From: Bacillota bacterium
Lineage (GTDB): Bacteria > Bacillota > Clostridia > Lachnospirales > Lachnospiraceae
DNA: 64,000 bases
Reading direction: 5' to 3'
Assembly: GCA_023395555.1 (NCBI GenBank)
Contig: JAEWYQ010000079.1
Coordinates: forward strand, 19,386 to 83,385
Every line of letters starts with the position of its first letter. Within the stretch, counting starts at the first letter, position 1. Below the pieces are notes generated by a model. The model saw only the letters and a program-made list of their open reading frames with translations. It searched no databases and was not told the origin of the DNA. This document shows, in pieces, positions 8,794 through 18,109 of the stretch. Position numbers and translations under genes: made by a program.

Positions 8794-8949
8794 TGTTGTA
8801 TAAGAAAAAACCATCTCTTTGCCACCGGGTAAAGAGTACAGGGTGTTCTGAAATATTCCGTCAGGTCTTAGAAGGGATATGGAAGGGACACCTTTTTTAT
8901 CGTATAGGAAGGTCCGCAAGCGGACCCGTTATTCAAGGAGGAAAGCAGA
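8794..8949 (+). ncRNA. Structured 5' leader with attenuator-like terminator
   Basis: The leader contains a hairpin CTCTTT/AAAGAG (8815-8820 with 8831-8836), then a longer stem GGTGTTC/GGACACC (8842-8848 with 8886-8892) followed directly by six T (8893-8898), and finally GGTCCG-CAAG-CGGACC (8911-8926) before the ribosome site (8935-8941). A terminator between promoter and gene implies conditional read-through, such as a riboswitch. It does not match the consensus cores I know for ykkC, TPP, SAM, c-di-GMP, fluoride or preQ1 RNAs. Ligand unknown. Confidence 0.55.
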
Positions 8950-10254
8950 ATGGAACAATCTGTCTTAAAAAATTATGCAAAGTATGTGAGTCTGAATATT
9001 CTTGGGATGATAGGGCTCTCCTGCTATATCCTGGCGGATACCTTTTTTCTATCAAAGGCATTGGGGGCCACCGGTTTAGCGGCGCTGAACTTTTCCATCT
9101 CCATCTACAGTCTGATTCATGGAACCGGGCTGATGATCGGTATCGGAGGAGCTACCCGCTATAGCATCTTAAAATACCAGAGGGAAGAGGAGCAGAAGAA
9201 TATTGCTTTCACATCCAGCTTAAAGCTGGGGATTTTGGCGGGAGCGGTATTTGCAGCCATAGGGATATTGTGGACCGTGCCTCTGGCCGTGTTGCTGGGA
9301 GCGGATGAGGTGACTCTGCCCCTGACAAGGGATTATCTGCGGACGATTCTATGTTTTGCACCGTTTTTTATTCTAAATAATATCGTGCTGGCCTTTATCC
9401 GCAATGATAACAACCCCAGATTATCCATGATCGCTATGCTGACAGGGAGCTTCTCCAATATTATTTTGGATTATGTGTTTATGTTTCCCCTGGGAATGGG
9501 TATGTTCGGTGCCGCATTCGCTACCGGACTGGCTCCTGTGATCAGCCTTGGTATCTTATCGTTTCACTTTATATTTGGAAAGAGCAGTTTGTGTTGGATG
9601 CGGGCCAGAAGCCGTCTGAGGATGACCCGTGATATTCTGAGCCTGGGGCTGGCGGCATTTATTACCGAGGTGTCCTCCGCCATTGTTCTGATCACCTTCA
9701 ACTGGATTATACTGAAGCTGGAGGGGAATGTGGGGGTTGCCTCCTATGGGATTGTTGCAAATCTGGCACTGGTGGGGATCTCGGTATTCACCGGAATCGC
9801 CCAGGGAATTCAGCCCCTGGTGAGCAAGGCTTATGGTTTGAGGGAAAAGCCGGTGATCAGGAAGCTGCTCCGCTATGCCGTGGTTAGTTCCCTGGTTATT
9901 GCATCAGCGATCTATCTCCTGGTATACTTTGGCTCCGGTTGGCTGACCGGGATCTTCAACAGCGGACAGAATGCGTCCATTGCACTTCTTGCCGAGCCGG
10001 GGCTGAAGATTTATTTTATCGGTTTCTTCTTTGCAGGAGTTAATATTATAGTATGCATGTATCTGAGTGCTGCGGAGAATGCTATGAAGGCTTTTCTTAT
10101 TTCAGTAGCCAGGGGATGTGTCATCCTTGTTCCCATGGCATTCCTGTTAAGCGCTGTCTGGGGAATGACCGGAGTGTGGATGGCGTTTGTGGCGGCGGAA
10201 GGGCTGGTGAGCATCCTGGCTGTCCTTATGATATTTGTTAAAAAAACCTCTTGA
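8950..10254 (+). CDS. MATE family efflux transporter
   Basis: This is a 434-residue membrane protein with about twelve helices in the two-lobe MATE arrangement. Typical segments include LADTFFLSKALGATGLAALN, MLTGSFSNIILDYVFMFPLGMGMFGAAFAT and GIAQGIQPLVSKAYG. Such proteins export cationic drugs or metabolites using Na+ or H+ gradients. A strong ribosome site (AAGGAGG, eight-base spacing) precedes the ATG. Expression appears to be gated by the leader terminator. The clpB promoter overlaps its stop codon. Confidence 0.93.
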   Translation: MEQSVLKNYAKYVSLNILGMIGLSCYILADTFFLSKALGATGLAALNFSISIYSLIHGTGLMIGIGGATRYSILKYQREEEQKNIAFTSSLKLGILAGAVFAAIGILWTVPLAVLLGADEVTLPLTRDYLRTILCFAPFFILNNIVLAFIRNDNNPRLSMIAMLTGSFSNIILDYVFMFPLGMGMFGAAFATGLAPVISLGILSFHFIFGKSSLCWMRARSRLRMTRDILSLGLAAFITEVSSAIVLITFNWIILKLEGNVGVASYGIVANLALVGISVFTGIAQGIQPLVSKAYGLREKPVIRKLLRYAVVSSLVIASAIYLLVYFGSGWLTGIFNSGQNASIALLAEPGLKIYFIGFFFAGVNIIVCMYLSAAENAMKAFLISVARGCVILVPMAFLLSAVWGMTGVWMAFVAAEGLVSILAVLMIFVKKTS

Positions 10255-10299
10255 CATTTGTGTCTCATGTGTTATAGTTGATATAGAACACATACAGAC
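10251..10299 (+). promoter_or_regulatory. clpB promoter with overlapping dyad operator
   Basis: TTGACA (10251-10256), a 16-bp spacer and TATAGT (10273-10278) form the promoter. A dyad ATGTGTT (10267-10273) / AACACAT (10287-10293), with outer GTCT (10262-10265) / AGAC (10296-10299), brackets the -10 box, as expected for a repressor site. It is neither the CIRCE nor the CtsR consensus. Confidence 0.6.
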
Positions 10300-10301
10300 A
10301 T

Positions 10302-10325
10302 AAACATAGTAACCATGCTATGTTT
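10302..10325 (+). repeat. 8-bp inverted repeat in the clpB leader
   Basis: AAACATAG (10302-10309) and CTATGTTT (10318-10325) are perfectly complementary with an 8-base loop. It lies just after the predicted transcription start. A second potential hairpin around 10350-10380 pairs GGATA with TATCC close to the start codon and could control translation. Confidence 0.45.
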
Positions 10326-10388
10326 GGAAACCTGTTGGGAAGGGAGGAACGGAGGATAACCGGAAGGCTATCCCTCCTAAATAAAGCG

Positions 10389-12977
10389 ATGAATATCAGT
10401 AAATTTACGCAGAATTCAATCCAATCCGTTGAGAATTGTGAAAAGCTGGCCTATGAATACGGGCACCAGGAGATTGCTGTGGAGCATCTGCTTTACAGCC
10501 TGCTCCAGCTGGAGGACAGCCTGATTAAGAAGCTGCTGGAGAAGATGGATGTTAATACGGAGGTATTCCTGGCGCAGGTGAAGGGACTGCTGAACAAGCG
10601 CCCGAAGGTATCGGGAGGGCAGGTCTACATCGGGAATGATCTGAACAAGGTTCTGATCCACGCGGAGAACGAGGCAAAGCAGATGGGAGATTCCTATGTA
10701 TCGGTGGAGCATCTGTTTCTGAGCATGCTGCGCCAGCCGGGAAGGGAAGTAAAGACACTGTTTCAGGACTTCCGCATCACCCGTGAGGAGTTTTTGAAGG
10801 CTTTACAGACGGTCCGGGGCAATCAGAAGGTGGTCAGTGACAATCCGGAAGCAACCTATGATACGCTGGAGAAATACGGTTACGATCTGGTAGACAGAGC
10901 CAGGGAACAGAAGCTGGATCCGGTCATCGGCAGGGACAGTGAGATTCGGAATGTGATCCGTATCCTATCCCGCAAGACGAAGAATAACCCGGTTCTCATC
11001 GGTGAGCCGGGAGTTGGTAAGACGGCGGTGGTGGAAGGGTTAGCCCAGAGAATTGTCCGGGGAGACGTCCCCCAGTCCTTGCAGGACAAGAAGCTCTTCG
11101 CCCTGGATATGGGGGCACTGGTAGCCGGTGCGAAGTACCGGGGAGAATTCGAGGAGAGGCTGAAGGCTGTCCTGGAGGAAGTGAAGAAGAGCGAGGGACA
11201 GATTATCCTCTTCATCGACGAGCTTCATACCATTGTGGGAGCTGGTAAGGCAGAGGGCTCCATGGATGCCGGGAATATGCTCAAGCCCATGCTGGCCAGG
11301 GGTGAGCTGCACTGTATCGGTGCCACTACCCTGAACGAATACCGCCAGCATGTGGAAAAGGATGCCGCCCTGGAGCGGAGGTTCCAGCCGGTTATGGTAG
11401 AGGAGCCTACGGTAGAGGATACCATTTCCATCCTCAGAGGGTTAAAGGAACGCTATGAGGTATTCCATGGAGTTAAGATTACGGACAGTGCGCTGGTGAG
11501 CGCGGCAATCCTGTCAAACCGGTATATCTCGGAGCGGTTTCTGCCGGATAAGGCCATCGATCTGGTGGATGAAGCCTGCGCGCTGATTAAAACGGAACTG
11601 GATTCCATGCCTACCGAGCTGGATGATATGCAGAGGCGGATCATGCAGATGGAGATTGAGGAAGCGGCTTTGAAGAAAGAGAATGACCGGCTCAGCGCCG
11701 ACCGTCTGGCGGAGCTGCAGCAGGAGCTGGCAGAGCTGCGGGACAGCTTTGCTTCCATGAAAGCAAAATGGGATAACGAGAAGGCTTCTGTGGAAAAGGT
11801 GAATAAACTCAAGGAAGCATTGGAAGAGCTCAATAATGAAATTGAAGTGGCGCAGCGGGGCTATGATCTGAATAAGGCGGCAGAGCTGAAATACGGCAGG
11901 CTCCCGGAACTCTTAAAGCAGCTGGAGCAGGAAGAGGAGCGGCTGAAGAAGGAAGAAAAGGTACTGGTGCATGAGAATGTCAGTGAGGAGGAAATCGCCA
12001 GGATTGTGTCCCGGTGGACAGGAATTCCGGTTACCAGGCTGACAGAAGGGGAACGGAATAAGACGCTGAATCTCAGCACCGAGCTTCATCGCCGGGTTGT
12101 AGGGCAGGATGAAGGCGTGGATAAAGTGGCGGATGCCATACTGCGTTCCAAGGCAGGAATTAAGGACCCCAGGAAGCCCATTGGTTCCTTCCTGTTCCTT
12201 GGGCCTACCGGTGTTGGTAAGACGGAGCTGGCAAAGGCCCTGGCGGAAAGCCTCTTTGACAATGAGCATAATATGGTGCGCATTGATATGAGCGAATATA
12301 TGGAGAAGCATTCGGTAGCCAGGCTGATCGGCGCGCCTCCCGGATATGTGGGTTATGAGGAGGGCGGACAGCTGACGGAAGCAATCCGCCGCAAGCCCTA
12401 TGCGGTCATTCTTTTCGATGAGGTGGAGAAGGCCCATCCCGATGTATTCAATGTGCTGCTTCAGGTTCTGGATGACGGACGGATAACGGATTCCCAGGGA
12501 CGGACGGTTGATTTTAAGAATACCATCCTGATCCTGACCTCCAACATCGGCTCCCGTTATCTGCTGGAGGGGATTGATGAGTCCGGTGAGATCAGCAGCC
12601 GGTGCGAAGAGCTGGTAATGGATGAATTAAAGGGCTGCTTCCGCCCGGAATTCCTGAACCGCCTGGATGAAATAGTGCTGTTTAAGCCCTTGACCAGGGA
12701 GAACATCCACAGTATTGTGGATCTGATGATCGCAGATCTGAATAAGCGCCTTGCAGACCGGGAGATTTCCATTCATCTGACCGAAGCAGCAAAGGACTTT
12801 ATTGTGGAGCAGAGCTATGATCCGGTCTATGGAGCAAGGCCCTTGAGGCGTTATCTGCAGAAGAATGTGGAGACCTTAAGCGCAAGGCTTATATTAAGCG
12901 GCCAGGTAGAGCCCGAGGATACGATTACCATTGATGCAGACGGCAGCTCCTTGATCGCAAAGGTTCAAAAGATATAA
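10389..12977 (+). CDS. clpB: ATP-dependent chaperone ClpB
   Basis: This is an approximately 862-residue Hsp100 disaggregase that works with DnaK to rescue aggregated proteins. Two N-terminal Clp repeats are followed by AAA-1 with Walker [10 protein letters not shown] and Walker B LFIDELHT, a coiled-coil middle domain around residues 390-510 that marks ClpB rather than ClpA, AAA-2 with Walker [10 protein letters not shown] and [15 protein letters not shown], and the C-terminal small domain. No ClpP-binding IGF/IGL loop stands out. The ATG at 10389 gives the standard N-terminus; a frame-open ATG at 10320 would add 23 atypical residues. Neither start has a strong ribosome site. Confidence 0.93.
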   Translation: MNISKFTQNSIQSVENCEKLAYEYGHQEIAVEHLLYSLLQLEDSLIKKLLEKMDVNTEVFLAQVKGLLNKRPKVSGGQVYIGNDLNKVLIHAENEAKQMGDSYVSVEHLFLSMLRQPGREVKTLFQDFRITREEFLKALQTVRGNQKVVSDNPEATYDTLEKYGYDLVDRAREQKLDPVIGRDSEIRNVIRILSRKTKNNPVLIGEPGVGKTAVVEGLAQRIVRGDVPQSLQDKKLFALDMGALVAGAKYRGEFEERLKAVLEEVKKSEGQIILFIDELHTIVGAGKAEGSMDAGNMLKPMLARGELHCIGATTLNEYRQHVEKDAALERRFQPVMVEEPTVEDTISILRGLKERYEVFHGVKITDSALVSAAILSNRYISERFLPDKAIDLVDEACALIKTELDSMPTELDDMQRRIMQMEIEEAALKKENDRLSADRLAELQQELAELRDSFASMKAKWDNEKASVEKVNKLKEALEELNNEIEVAQRGYDLNKAAELKYGRLPELLKQLEQEEERLKKEEKVLVHENVSEEEIARIVSRWTGIPVTRLTEGERNKTLNLSTELHRRVVGQDEGVDKVADAILRSKAGIKDPRKPIGSFLFLGPTGVGKTELAKALAESLFDNEHNMVRIDMSEYMEKHSVARLIGAPPGYVGYEEGGQLTEAIRRKPYAVILFDEVEKAHPDVFNVLLQVLDDGRITDSQGRTVDFKNTILILTSNIGSRYLLEGIDESGEISSRCEELVMDELKGCFRPEFLNRLDEIVLFKPLTRENIHSIVDLMIADLNKRLADREISIHLTEAAKDFIVEQSYDPVYGARPLRRYLQKNVETLSARLILSGQVEPEDTITIDADGSSLIAKVQKI

Positions 12978-13012
12978 TAATCAGGGGGTCTATATATAAC
13001 CGGAAACCGATG

Positions 13013-13053
13013 AAAAGGGGTCATATACCTGTTGGAGGTATATGACCCCTTTT
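13013..13053. terminator. Bidirectional terminator between clpB and the Gfo/Idh gene
   Basis: An 18-bp perfect inverted repeat (13013-13030 and 13036-13053) with loop GTTGG starts in AAAA and ends in TTTT, so it can end both convergent transcripts. Confidence 0.9.
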
Positions 13054-13059
13054 GGAATA

Positions 13060-14172
13060 TTAGTCTAAAATGCCGTGAATCGGATTGTTTTTCATTGGCA
13101 TAGCCCGTTCATACCGGGTTTCAAGGGGAAGATAGCGGCCCTCGGCGCTGCTTTTCTCAAAGCTGGTCAGAATCTCCAGCACATGCTGGGTCAGAGGGTA
13201 GCCGGCCCGGTAGTCCCTGCCCGTCTGCAGGGCTTTTGCCATATCCGCCAGGCCAAGACCCCGCGAATTCTCCCGGTAATCATACATGAGAGGCATCTCC
13301 CGGTATTCTCCGTCCTCAGGACGAAGGAGCTTGATGGAACCGCCGAAGGTATTGGGGTCGGGAACCAGCAGGGTTCCTTTTGTTCCGTAGATTTCCAGCC
13401 GGGCCTGCTGGTTATAATGCACATCAAAGGTAGTAAAGATAGTTCCTACCGCACCGTTGTCAAAGCTCAGGATACCGGTAACATAAGTGGGAACCTCCAC
13501 ATCCACGATGGTTCCGCTCTTTGGCTGGCTGGTGATGGTTCTTTGAGGGAAGCTGGTCTTGGTCACACCTGTGACACCCTTTACGCCGCCTATGAGATTC
13601 ACCAGGGCTGTGACATAGTAGGGGCCCATATCCATCATCGGGCCTCCGCCGTATTTATAATAGAACTCCGGATCCGGATGCCAGGTCTCATGACCGTGGC
13701 AGATCATGAATGCCGCGGCACCGATGGGTTCCCCGATGAAGCCGTCGTCGATGAGGCGTCTGCAGGTCTGAATACCGGCACCCAGGAAGGTGTCCGGTGC
13801 TCCGCCCAGCATCCGGTTCTTCTCCCGGGCGAGAGCAACTAATTTAGCGCCCTCCTCATAGCTTGCGCCCAAGGGCTTTTCGCTGTATACATGCTTTCCA
13901 GCCAGCAGGGCTGCACTGGTTACTTCATAGTGTTCATAAGGCCTGGTGAGATTGAGCACAATATCGACTTCCGGGTCGGCAAAGGCTTCGTGCATGGTTT
14001 CATATAATTTCTGAATCCCGTACTTCTCCCGGGCTTGCTCCGCCCTTTCCCGAATCAGGTCACAGACGCCGACTAATTCCAGTTCTGTAAAGACCTTTGT
14101 GATATTCTCAAGATAAATGCCGCTGATGGCGCCGACACCGATCATTGCTACTTTTACTTTAGCATTATTCAT
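13060..14172 (-). CDS. Gfo/Idh/MocA family oxidoreductase
   Basis: This is an approximately 370-residue NAD(P)-dependent sugar or polyol dehydrogenase. The Rossmann motif VAMIGVGAISGIYLENI is at the N-terminus, followed by EKPLG with the conserved lysine, then the alpha/beta substrate domain with GGGPMMDMGPYY. The start at 14172 follows AAGGAG at the right distance; an in-frame ATG 15 bases upstream is less likely. It is the last of three genes transcribed leftwards with ThuA and a second Gfo/Idh enzyme, suggesting sugar oxidation or epimerisation through a keto intermediate. The substrate is unknown. Confidence 0.9.
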   Translation of the reverse strand: MNNAKVKVAMIGVGAISGIYLENITKVFTELELVGVCDLIRERAEQAREKYGIQKLYETMHEAFADPEVDIVLNLTRPYEHYEVTSAALLAGKHVYSEKPLGASYEEGAKLVALAREKNRMLGGAPDTFLGAGIQTCRRLIDDGFIGEPIGAAAFMICHGHETWHPDPEFYYKYGGGPMMDMGPYYVTALVNLIGGVKGVTGVTKTSFPQRTITSQPKSGTIVDVEVPTYVTGILSFDNGAVGTIFTTFDVHYNQQARLEIYGTKGTLLVPDPNTFGGSIKLLRPEDGEYREMPLMYDYRENSRGLGLADMAKALQTGRDYRAGYPLTQHVLEILTSFEKSSAEGRYLPLETRYERAMPMKNNPIHGILD

Positions 14173-14242
14173 ATTATCTCCTTTCATCCGAGGTATTGGA
14201 CCATACCGCGGATGCTTCTCTCCTTTCCGGGGTTAATATCTG

Positions 14243-14974
14243 TTAATACATCTTGGCTGTATTTTCAAAGCGTTCGGTAGTAAGCTTGTGCTCAAGAGCA
14301 TAAGCCTTTCCCCGGGCAGCCCATAGAAGGCCCCTTTCCATGATGATCTGGGCATTGGGGGATTTGTCAAACACATCGTCGTGGTGACCCAGAGAGGTAT
14401 AGAATACCCTGCCGTTGCCCCAGAACTTGGTCCAGGCAACCGGCATATCAACCGGCTTGTTGGAGATGTGGTAATAATTCACCGAAGGGAAGCGGGTGGT
14501 AGCCAGCACCTCAATTGCCGGATCGATATGAAGATAATAGTGCTCGCTGCATACCGTGAAATCCTCCAGCCCCTCGGTAATCGGACTGGAACCGTGATTG
14601 ATATTGACCGTATACTCGATGCCGTCGCCGCCCGGATGGCTGACCCACTGGCCTCCGGTCATGAACTGCCATTCCGTATTGTCACGGAAGGAATCGCACA
14701 TACCTCCATGACAGCCTGCCAGGCCGACACCGGAGCCGACTGCTTTGGAAAGATTGATAACATATTGGTTGTCAATCTTGTCCATAGTCCAGCAGGCAAC
14801 CACCAGATCCAGATCCATCAGCATATCGGCATCCGCAAGGACATCCAATGTATCGGAGATCGTGCAGGTGTATCCGTGTTTTTCCAGAAGTCCTGCAAAA
14901 CGCTTGGAGGTGAGCTTCGGCTCGTGACCGTCCCAGCCTCCCTGTAAGATTAATACTTTCTTGTTTGTAGACAT
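14243..14974 (-). CDS. ThuA domain protein
   Basis: This is a 243-residue protein of the ThuA-like family with the class I glutamine-amidotransferase-like fold. Features are VLILQGGWDGHEP, GLAGCHGGMCDSF and RVFYTSLGHHDDVF. ThuA homologues take part in trehalose or related disaccharide catabolism through 3-keto sugars and often neighbour Gfo/Idh dehydrogenases, as here. It is cytosolic, with ribosome site AAGGAGGT six bases before the ATG. Confidence 0.88.
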   Translation of the reverse strand: MSTNKKVLILQGGWDGHEPKLTSKRFAGLLEKHGYTCTISDTLDVLADADMLMDLDLVVACWTMDKIDNQYVINLSKAVGSGVGLAGCHGGMCDSFRDNTEWQFMTGGQWVSHPGGDGIEYTVNINHGSSPITEGLEDFTVCSEHYYLHIDPAIEVLATTRFPSVNYYHISNKPVDMPVAWTKFWGNGRVFYTSLGHHDDVFDKSPNAQIIMERGLLWAARGKAYALEHKLTTERFENTAKMY

Positions 14975-15082
14975 AGAGTAACCTCCTTTATAATACGGTT
15001 AATGGTAAGTGATAAGAACAGCCGCATATATGCCCTGGCAGCAGGAACACATGCTATGTTCCCGGACGCTGCATCCGCAGCA

Positions 15083-16138
15083 TTAGATTCTGCAGGACAC
15101 GGGCTTGCCATCCCTGGCTGCAAGGAAGATAGCATCAATCAATGTCATAACACGCAGTGCCTGCTCCGGTTTTACGATTAACTCGGCTTTGCCGTCCAGG
15201 ACATTGACAATATTATTGTAAAACTCGCTCCAGGAGGTCTCCACCTGAGGAAGGGGAGAGAATTTCTTCGTTTCATCCGGCCGGGGAGCCATGGTTCTTG
15301 TGGGCCCGGCGGCGGTGTAGACGATATCATTCTCCCATTTCAGAGCATCCTTGTTGGCCAGGCTGACCACTTCGCCGTTGCATTCCCAATCCTTGATGAC
15401 AACCGTTCCCTCGCTTCCGCACATATGCCATCTGGGCTGGTTAATAAAACAGTTGGTAGCAACCTCTACCAAGGCGGAGATTCCGTTTTCAAAGGTAAGA
15501 AGCACTTTGAAATTATCATCCACCTCATGATTGAACAAATAAACCAGATGGGGAGCAATGGAGACCACAGGGCTGTCAATGAGATTCAGAAGCTGGTCAA
15601 AAAGATGTACTCCCCAGTCATAGACCATGCCGCCTCCATTTACCTTATGTCCCCGCCAGCCGTGGAGCATCTGGCCGGAACCCTGCACCCGGCTTTCAAT
15701 AAAATAGGGCTTGCCTATGGTTCCGTCCTGGTAAAGCTGCTTAATGATCCGGTAATCCCTGTCCCACCTGCGGTTCTGGTGAATCGTGAACAATTTGCCG
15801 GTTTCCTTTGCAACAGCGATAATCTCCTTTAGCTCTTCTGCGTTCATGGTAACGGGCTTCTCGCAGACAACATTCTTGCCGCCCCGCAGACAGGCAATGG
15901 AATAGTCCTTATGAAAATCATTGGGTACCGCAATAGTCACCAGATCGATCTCCGGATCCCGGACTAATTCCTCCAGGCTTTGATACACATGAAGTCCGTT
16001 TTCCTCCGCCTTGCGGCAGGCCTCCTCACGGATATCCAGAATTCCCTTTACCATTGCGCTGTCGATGGAATCGGTTACGCTGCGATAATGCCAGTCACCC
16101 ATGCCGCCGTAGCCGATGATTGCTAACTTATGTCCCAT
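15083..16138 (-). CDS. Gfo/Idh/MocA family oxidoreductase
   Basis: This is a 351-residue dehydrogenase with Rossmann motif AIIGYGGMGDWHYRS, catalytic-type EKPVTMNAEE and NGGGMVYDWGVHLFDQ in the substrate domain. It is a distinct paralogue of the enzyme at 13.1-14.2 kb. It is the first gene of the leftward trio. It faces an AraC regulator across a 230-bp gap, which probably controls the trio. A paired dehydrogenase set with ThuA fits oxidation, processing and re-reduction of a glycoside; the substrate is not known. Confidence 0.9.
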   Translation of the reverse strand: MGHKLAIIGYGGMGDWHYRSVTDSIDSAMVKGILDIREEACRKAEENGLHVYQSLEELVRDPEIDLVTIAVPNDFHKDYSIACLRGGKNVVCEKPVTMNAEELKEIIAVAKETGKLFTIHQNRRWDRDYRIIKQLYQDGTIGKPYFIESRVQGSGQMLHGWRGHKVNGGGMVYDWGVHLFDQLLNLIDSPVVSIAPHLVYLFNHEVDDNFKVLLTFENGISALVEVATNCFINQPRWHMCGSEGTVVIKDWECNGEVVSLANKDALKWENDIVYTAAGPTRTMAPRPDETKKFSPLPQVETSWSEFYNNIVNVLDGKAELIVKPEQALRVMTLIDAIFLAARDGKPVSCRI

Positions 16139-16333
16139 AACTGTAAACCTCTTTTCTTAATTGATATTTTGTGATATTCTTGGAATATCAGTATTGTCTG
16201 ATAATGCTATTATAACATCTATTGGACGGGATGAGGGACAATAAACCTAAATAATCAGCCAAATATTGCTGTATGGACTTAAATTATGAGGAGAAAAGTT
16301 GGAAAGAAGGTCACCTTCAAACTATTTATTAAG

Positions 16334-16374
16334 GCCTATTCACTTTTTGAACAGGCCATCAAAAAGTGAAAGGC
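16334..16374. promoter_or_regulatory. Inverted repeat at the start of the AraC gene
   Basis: CACTTTTTGA (16341-16350) and TCAAAAAGTG (16359-16368) are perfectly complementary, with outer GCCT (16334-16337) and AGGC (16371-16374). It lies 12 bases or less before the start codon at 16387, so it could be an autoregulatory operator or a translation-blocking hairpin. Confidence 0.45.
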
Positions 16375-16386
16375 ACGGGTATAGCT

Positions 16387-17190
16387 ATGAAAGCATTCTA
16401 TGAAAATATAAAGGACGAAATAAGGGTGTTTTATTCGGATGATCTTCAATTTCCCGATCACCTTCACGGTCAGATTGAATTGCTGTATGTGGAGAGCGGA
16501 GCAATCGAGGTAGAAGCATCCGGTCATTCCCGCATATTAGAAACGGGTGATTTTGCTGTTATCTTTCCCAATACCGTTCATAGCTATGGAAAAATGGAGG
16601 GAAGGCTGCCCGGACGGAGCATTGTCGTCATCTGCAGCCTGGAGCTTACGGGAGAATTCTTCAAAAGGCTGACCAGCTATTCCCCGGAGAAGCCCTTTCT
16701 GACGGCTGACCAGCTGCACCCCAATGTGAGCCTTGCGATGCTGGAGCTGGAGAAGGAGTGCCGGGAGGGAAGAAATTTGAATGCCTGCCGTGCCCTTGTA
16801 CTGCTGATACTCTCCCGGATTCTTCCGGTGATCACTCTGGTAAAAAACCGGGATATCAGCAATTATGACCTCACTTATCATATTGTCAGCTATGTGGCGG
16901 AGCATTTCCAGGAGCCTCTGACGCTGACGAAGCTGGCAAAGCATCTGAATGTGAGCAAATTCTACCTGTCCCGTGTGTTTTCCGCAAAGCTGAAGACTAA
17001 TTTCAACCAGTATCTGAACCATATACGGGCAAACTATGCCCAGGCACTGATTCAATCCACCAACTATACTTTGACCCGAATCAGTGTGGATTCCGGCTTT
17101 GAGAGCCAGCGGACCTTCAACCGGGTGTTCAAGGAGATCTTCGGTGTCTCCCCCAGCGAATACCGCCGGGGAATCAGTAACGGTTCTTAA
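16387..17190 (+). CDS. AraC family transcriptional regulator
   Basis: This is an approximately 267-residue regulator with an N-terminal cupin sensor (HLHGQIELLYVESGAIEVEASG) and two C-terminal helix-turn-helix motifs (LTKLAKHLNVSKFYLSRVFS and LTRISVDSGFESQRTFNRVFK). It is divergent from the Gfo/Idh-ThuA-Gfo/Idh trio and probably its regulator. The start is uncertain: the GTG at 16366 and ATG at 16387 are both possible and both have weak ribosome sites. Confidence 0.88.
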   Translation: MKAFYENIKDEIRVFYSDDLQFPDHLHGQIELLYVESGAIEVEASGHSRILETGDFAVIFPNTVHSYGKMEGRLPGRSIVVICSLELTGEFFKRLTSYSPEKPFLTADQLHPNVSLAMLELEKECREGRNLNACRALVLLILSRILPVITLVKNRDISNYDLTYHIVSYVAEHFQEPLTLTKLAKHLNVSKFYLSRVFSAKLKTNFNQYLNHIRANYAQALIQSTNYTLTRISVDSGFESQRTFNRVFKEIFGVSPSEYRRGISNGS

Positions 17191-17272
17191 AAGCATCGTC
17201 TGTGCGAAAAATCCTCATTATTTTGCCGATGGAAACATAGAATTCTATAAGGAAAAATCTATGGAGGTCAAG

Positions 17273-17689
17273 ATGAGAAGATCCAGAATATTATTTCTGC
17301 TTCTTACCATAATGATAACAATTCTGGGAATTACGGGCTGTAAACAGGAGGGAACCGAGGCTAAGAAAATAAAGGATCTGGAGTTTACCGTGGTGGAGGA
17401 TGCGGATCTGCCCGGAGAGCTGAAGGAAATCATCGATGAGAAGATGGAGGAGCCCTTCCGGCTGTCCTATAGAAATAAGGACAATCTCTATATTGTGAGG
17501 GGCTATGGCAAACAGAACAGCGGGGGCTTCAGCATCTCAGTGGATGAGTTGTATCTGACCAGCGATGCCATCCATATTAAGACCACGCTCATCGGTCCGT
17601 CCCAGGAGGATGTGGTATCCCAGGGAGTCACCTATCCTTATGTGGTGGTTAAGCTGGAGTTCCGGGAGGAAAAAATCGAGTTCCAATGA
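17273..17689 (+). CDS. PrcB family lipoprotein
   Basis: This is an approximately 138-residue protein with an N-terminal signal and a lipobox ending GITGC, so it is probably membrane-anchored outside the cell. The rest matches the PrcB C-terminal domain (GGFSISVDELYL...TTLIGPSQEDVVSQGVTYPYVVVKL), first known from the trypsin-like protease complex of Treponema. The start at 17273 is chosen because GGAGG (17263-17267) is five bases upstream. No protease partner is adjacent. Confidence 0.82.
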   Translation: MRRSRILFLLLTIMITILGITGCKQEGTEAKKIKDLEFTVVEDADLPGELKEIIDEKMEEPFRLSYRNKDNLYIVRGYGKQNSGGFSISVDELYLTSDAIHIKTTLIGPSQEDVVSQGVTYPYVVVKLEFREEKIEFQ

Positions 17690-17737
17690 TATTTTAATGG
17701 TCAAAACAGTAAAAATGTGGATAGGAATAGACTGGAG

Positions 17738-17788
17738 CTACAATATTTTGTTGACTAATTATTTCCAAGGTCAACATATTGTGGTTTT
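17738..17788 (+). terminator. Terminator after the PrcB gene
   Basis: Arms CTACAATA...TGTTGAC and GTCAACA...TATTGTGG form a 15-bp stem with a three-base bulge, followed by TTTT. Confidence 0.6.
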
Positions 17789-18109
17789 GTAAAATTTGGC
17801 GAAATGTTGAGTTTTTAATGCTACAAAGTGCGGGAATTGTGCAAAATTCCAGTATATAATGGTTCAAATGGACTAGGTATGTGAAATTATTCCATGAATT
17901 TAACTAAAAAGTTAAAACTTTAATGTGCAAATTTATGTGCACAACTACCGCTGTAGACTGTGAATTGTCTGAAAATTCATTGACGGAAAATGCAATTTAT
18001 GTTATAATGCATGCGAAGCATGTAGTTTGTTACAGATTTATTTGGAAAATGTGAACAGATCCTATGGGAACCCCAGCCAAGGTGAGTGGACATTGATAAG
18101 GAGAAAATA
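17789..18109. promoter_or_regulatory. veg upstream region and promoter
   Basis: The veg promoter is TTGACG (17980-17985), 17-bp spacer, TATAAT (18003-18008). Further upstream a small palindrome GGAATT-N6-AATTCC (17833-17850) lies beside another TATAAT (17855-17860) with no matching -35. The remainder is AT-rich with no open frame. Confidence 0.75.

Noticed and set aside
8794..8949. Known riboswitch class in the MATE leader
   Set aside because: I compared by eye with guanidine, TPP, SAM, c-di-GMP, fluoride, preQ1 and T-box cores and found no match, so only an unnamed leader is reported.
8796..9164. 122-codon ORF over the MATE leader
   Set aside because: It runs through the leader hairpins and into MATE in another frame; no ribosome site and no homology-like pattern.
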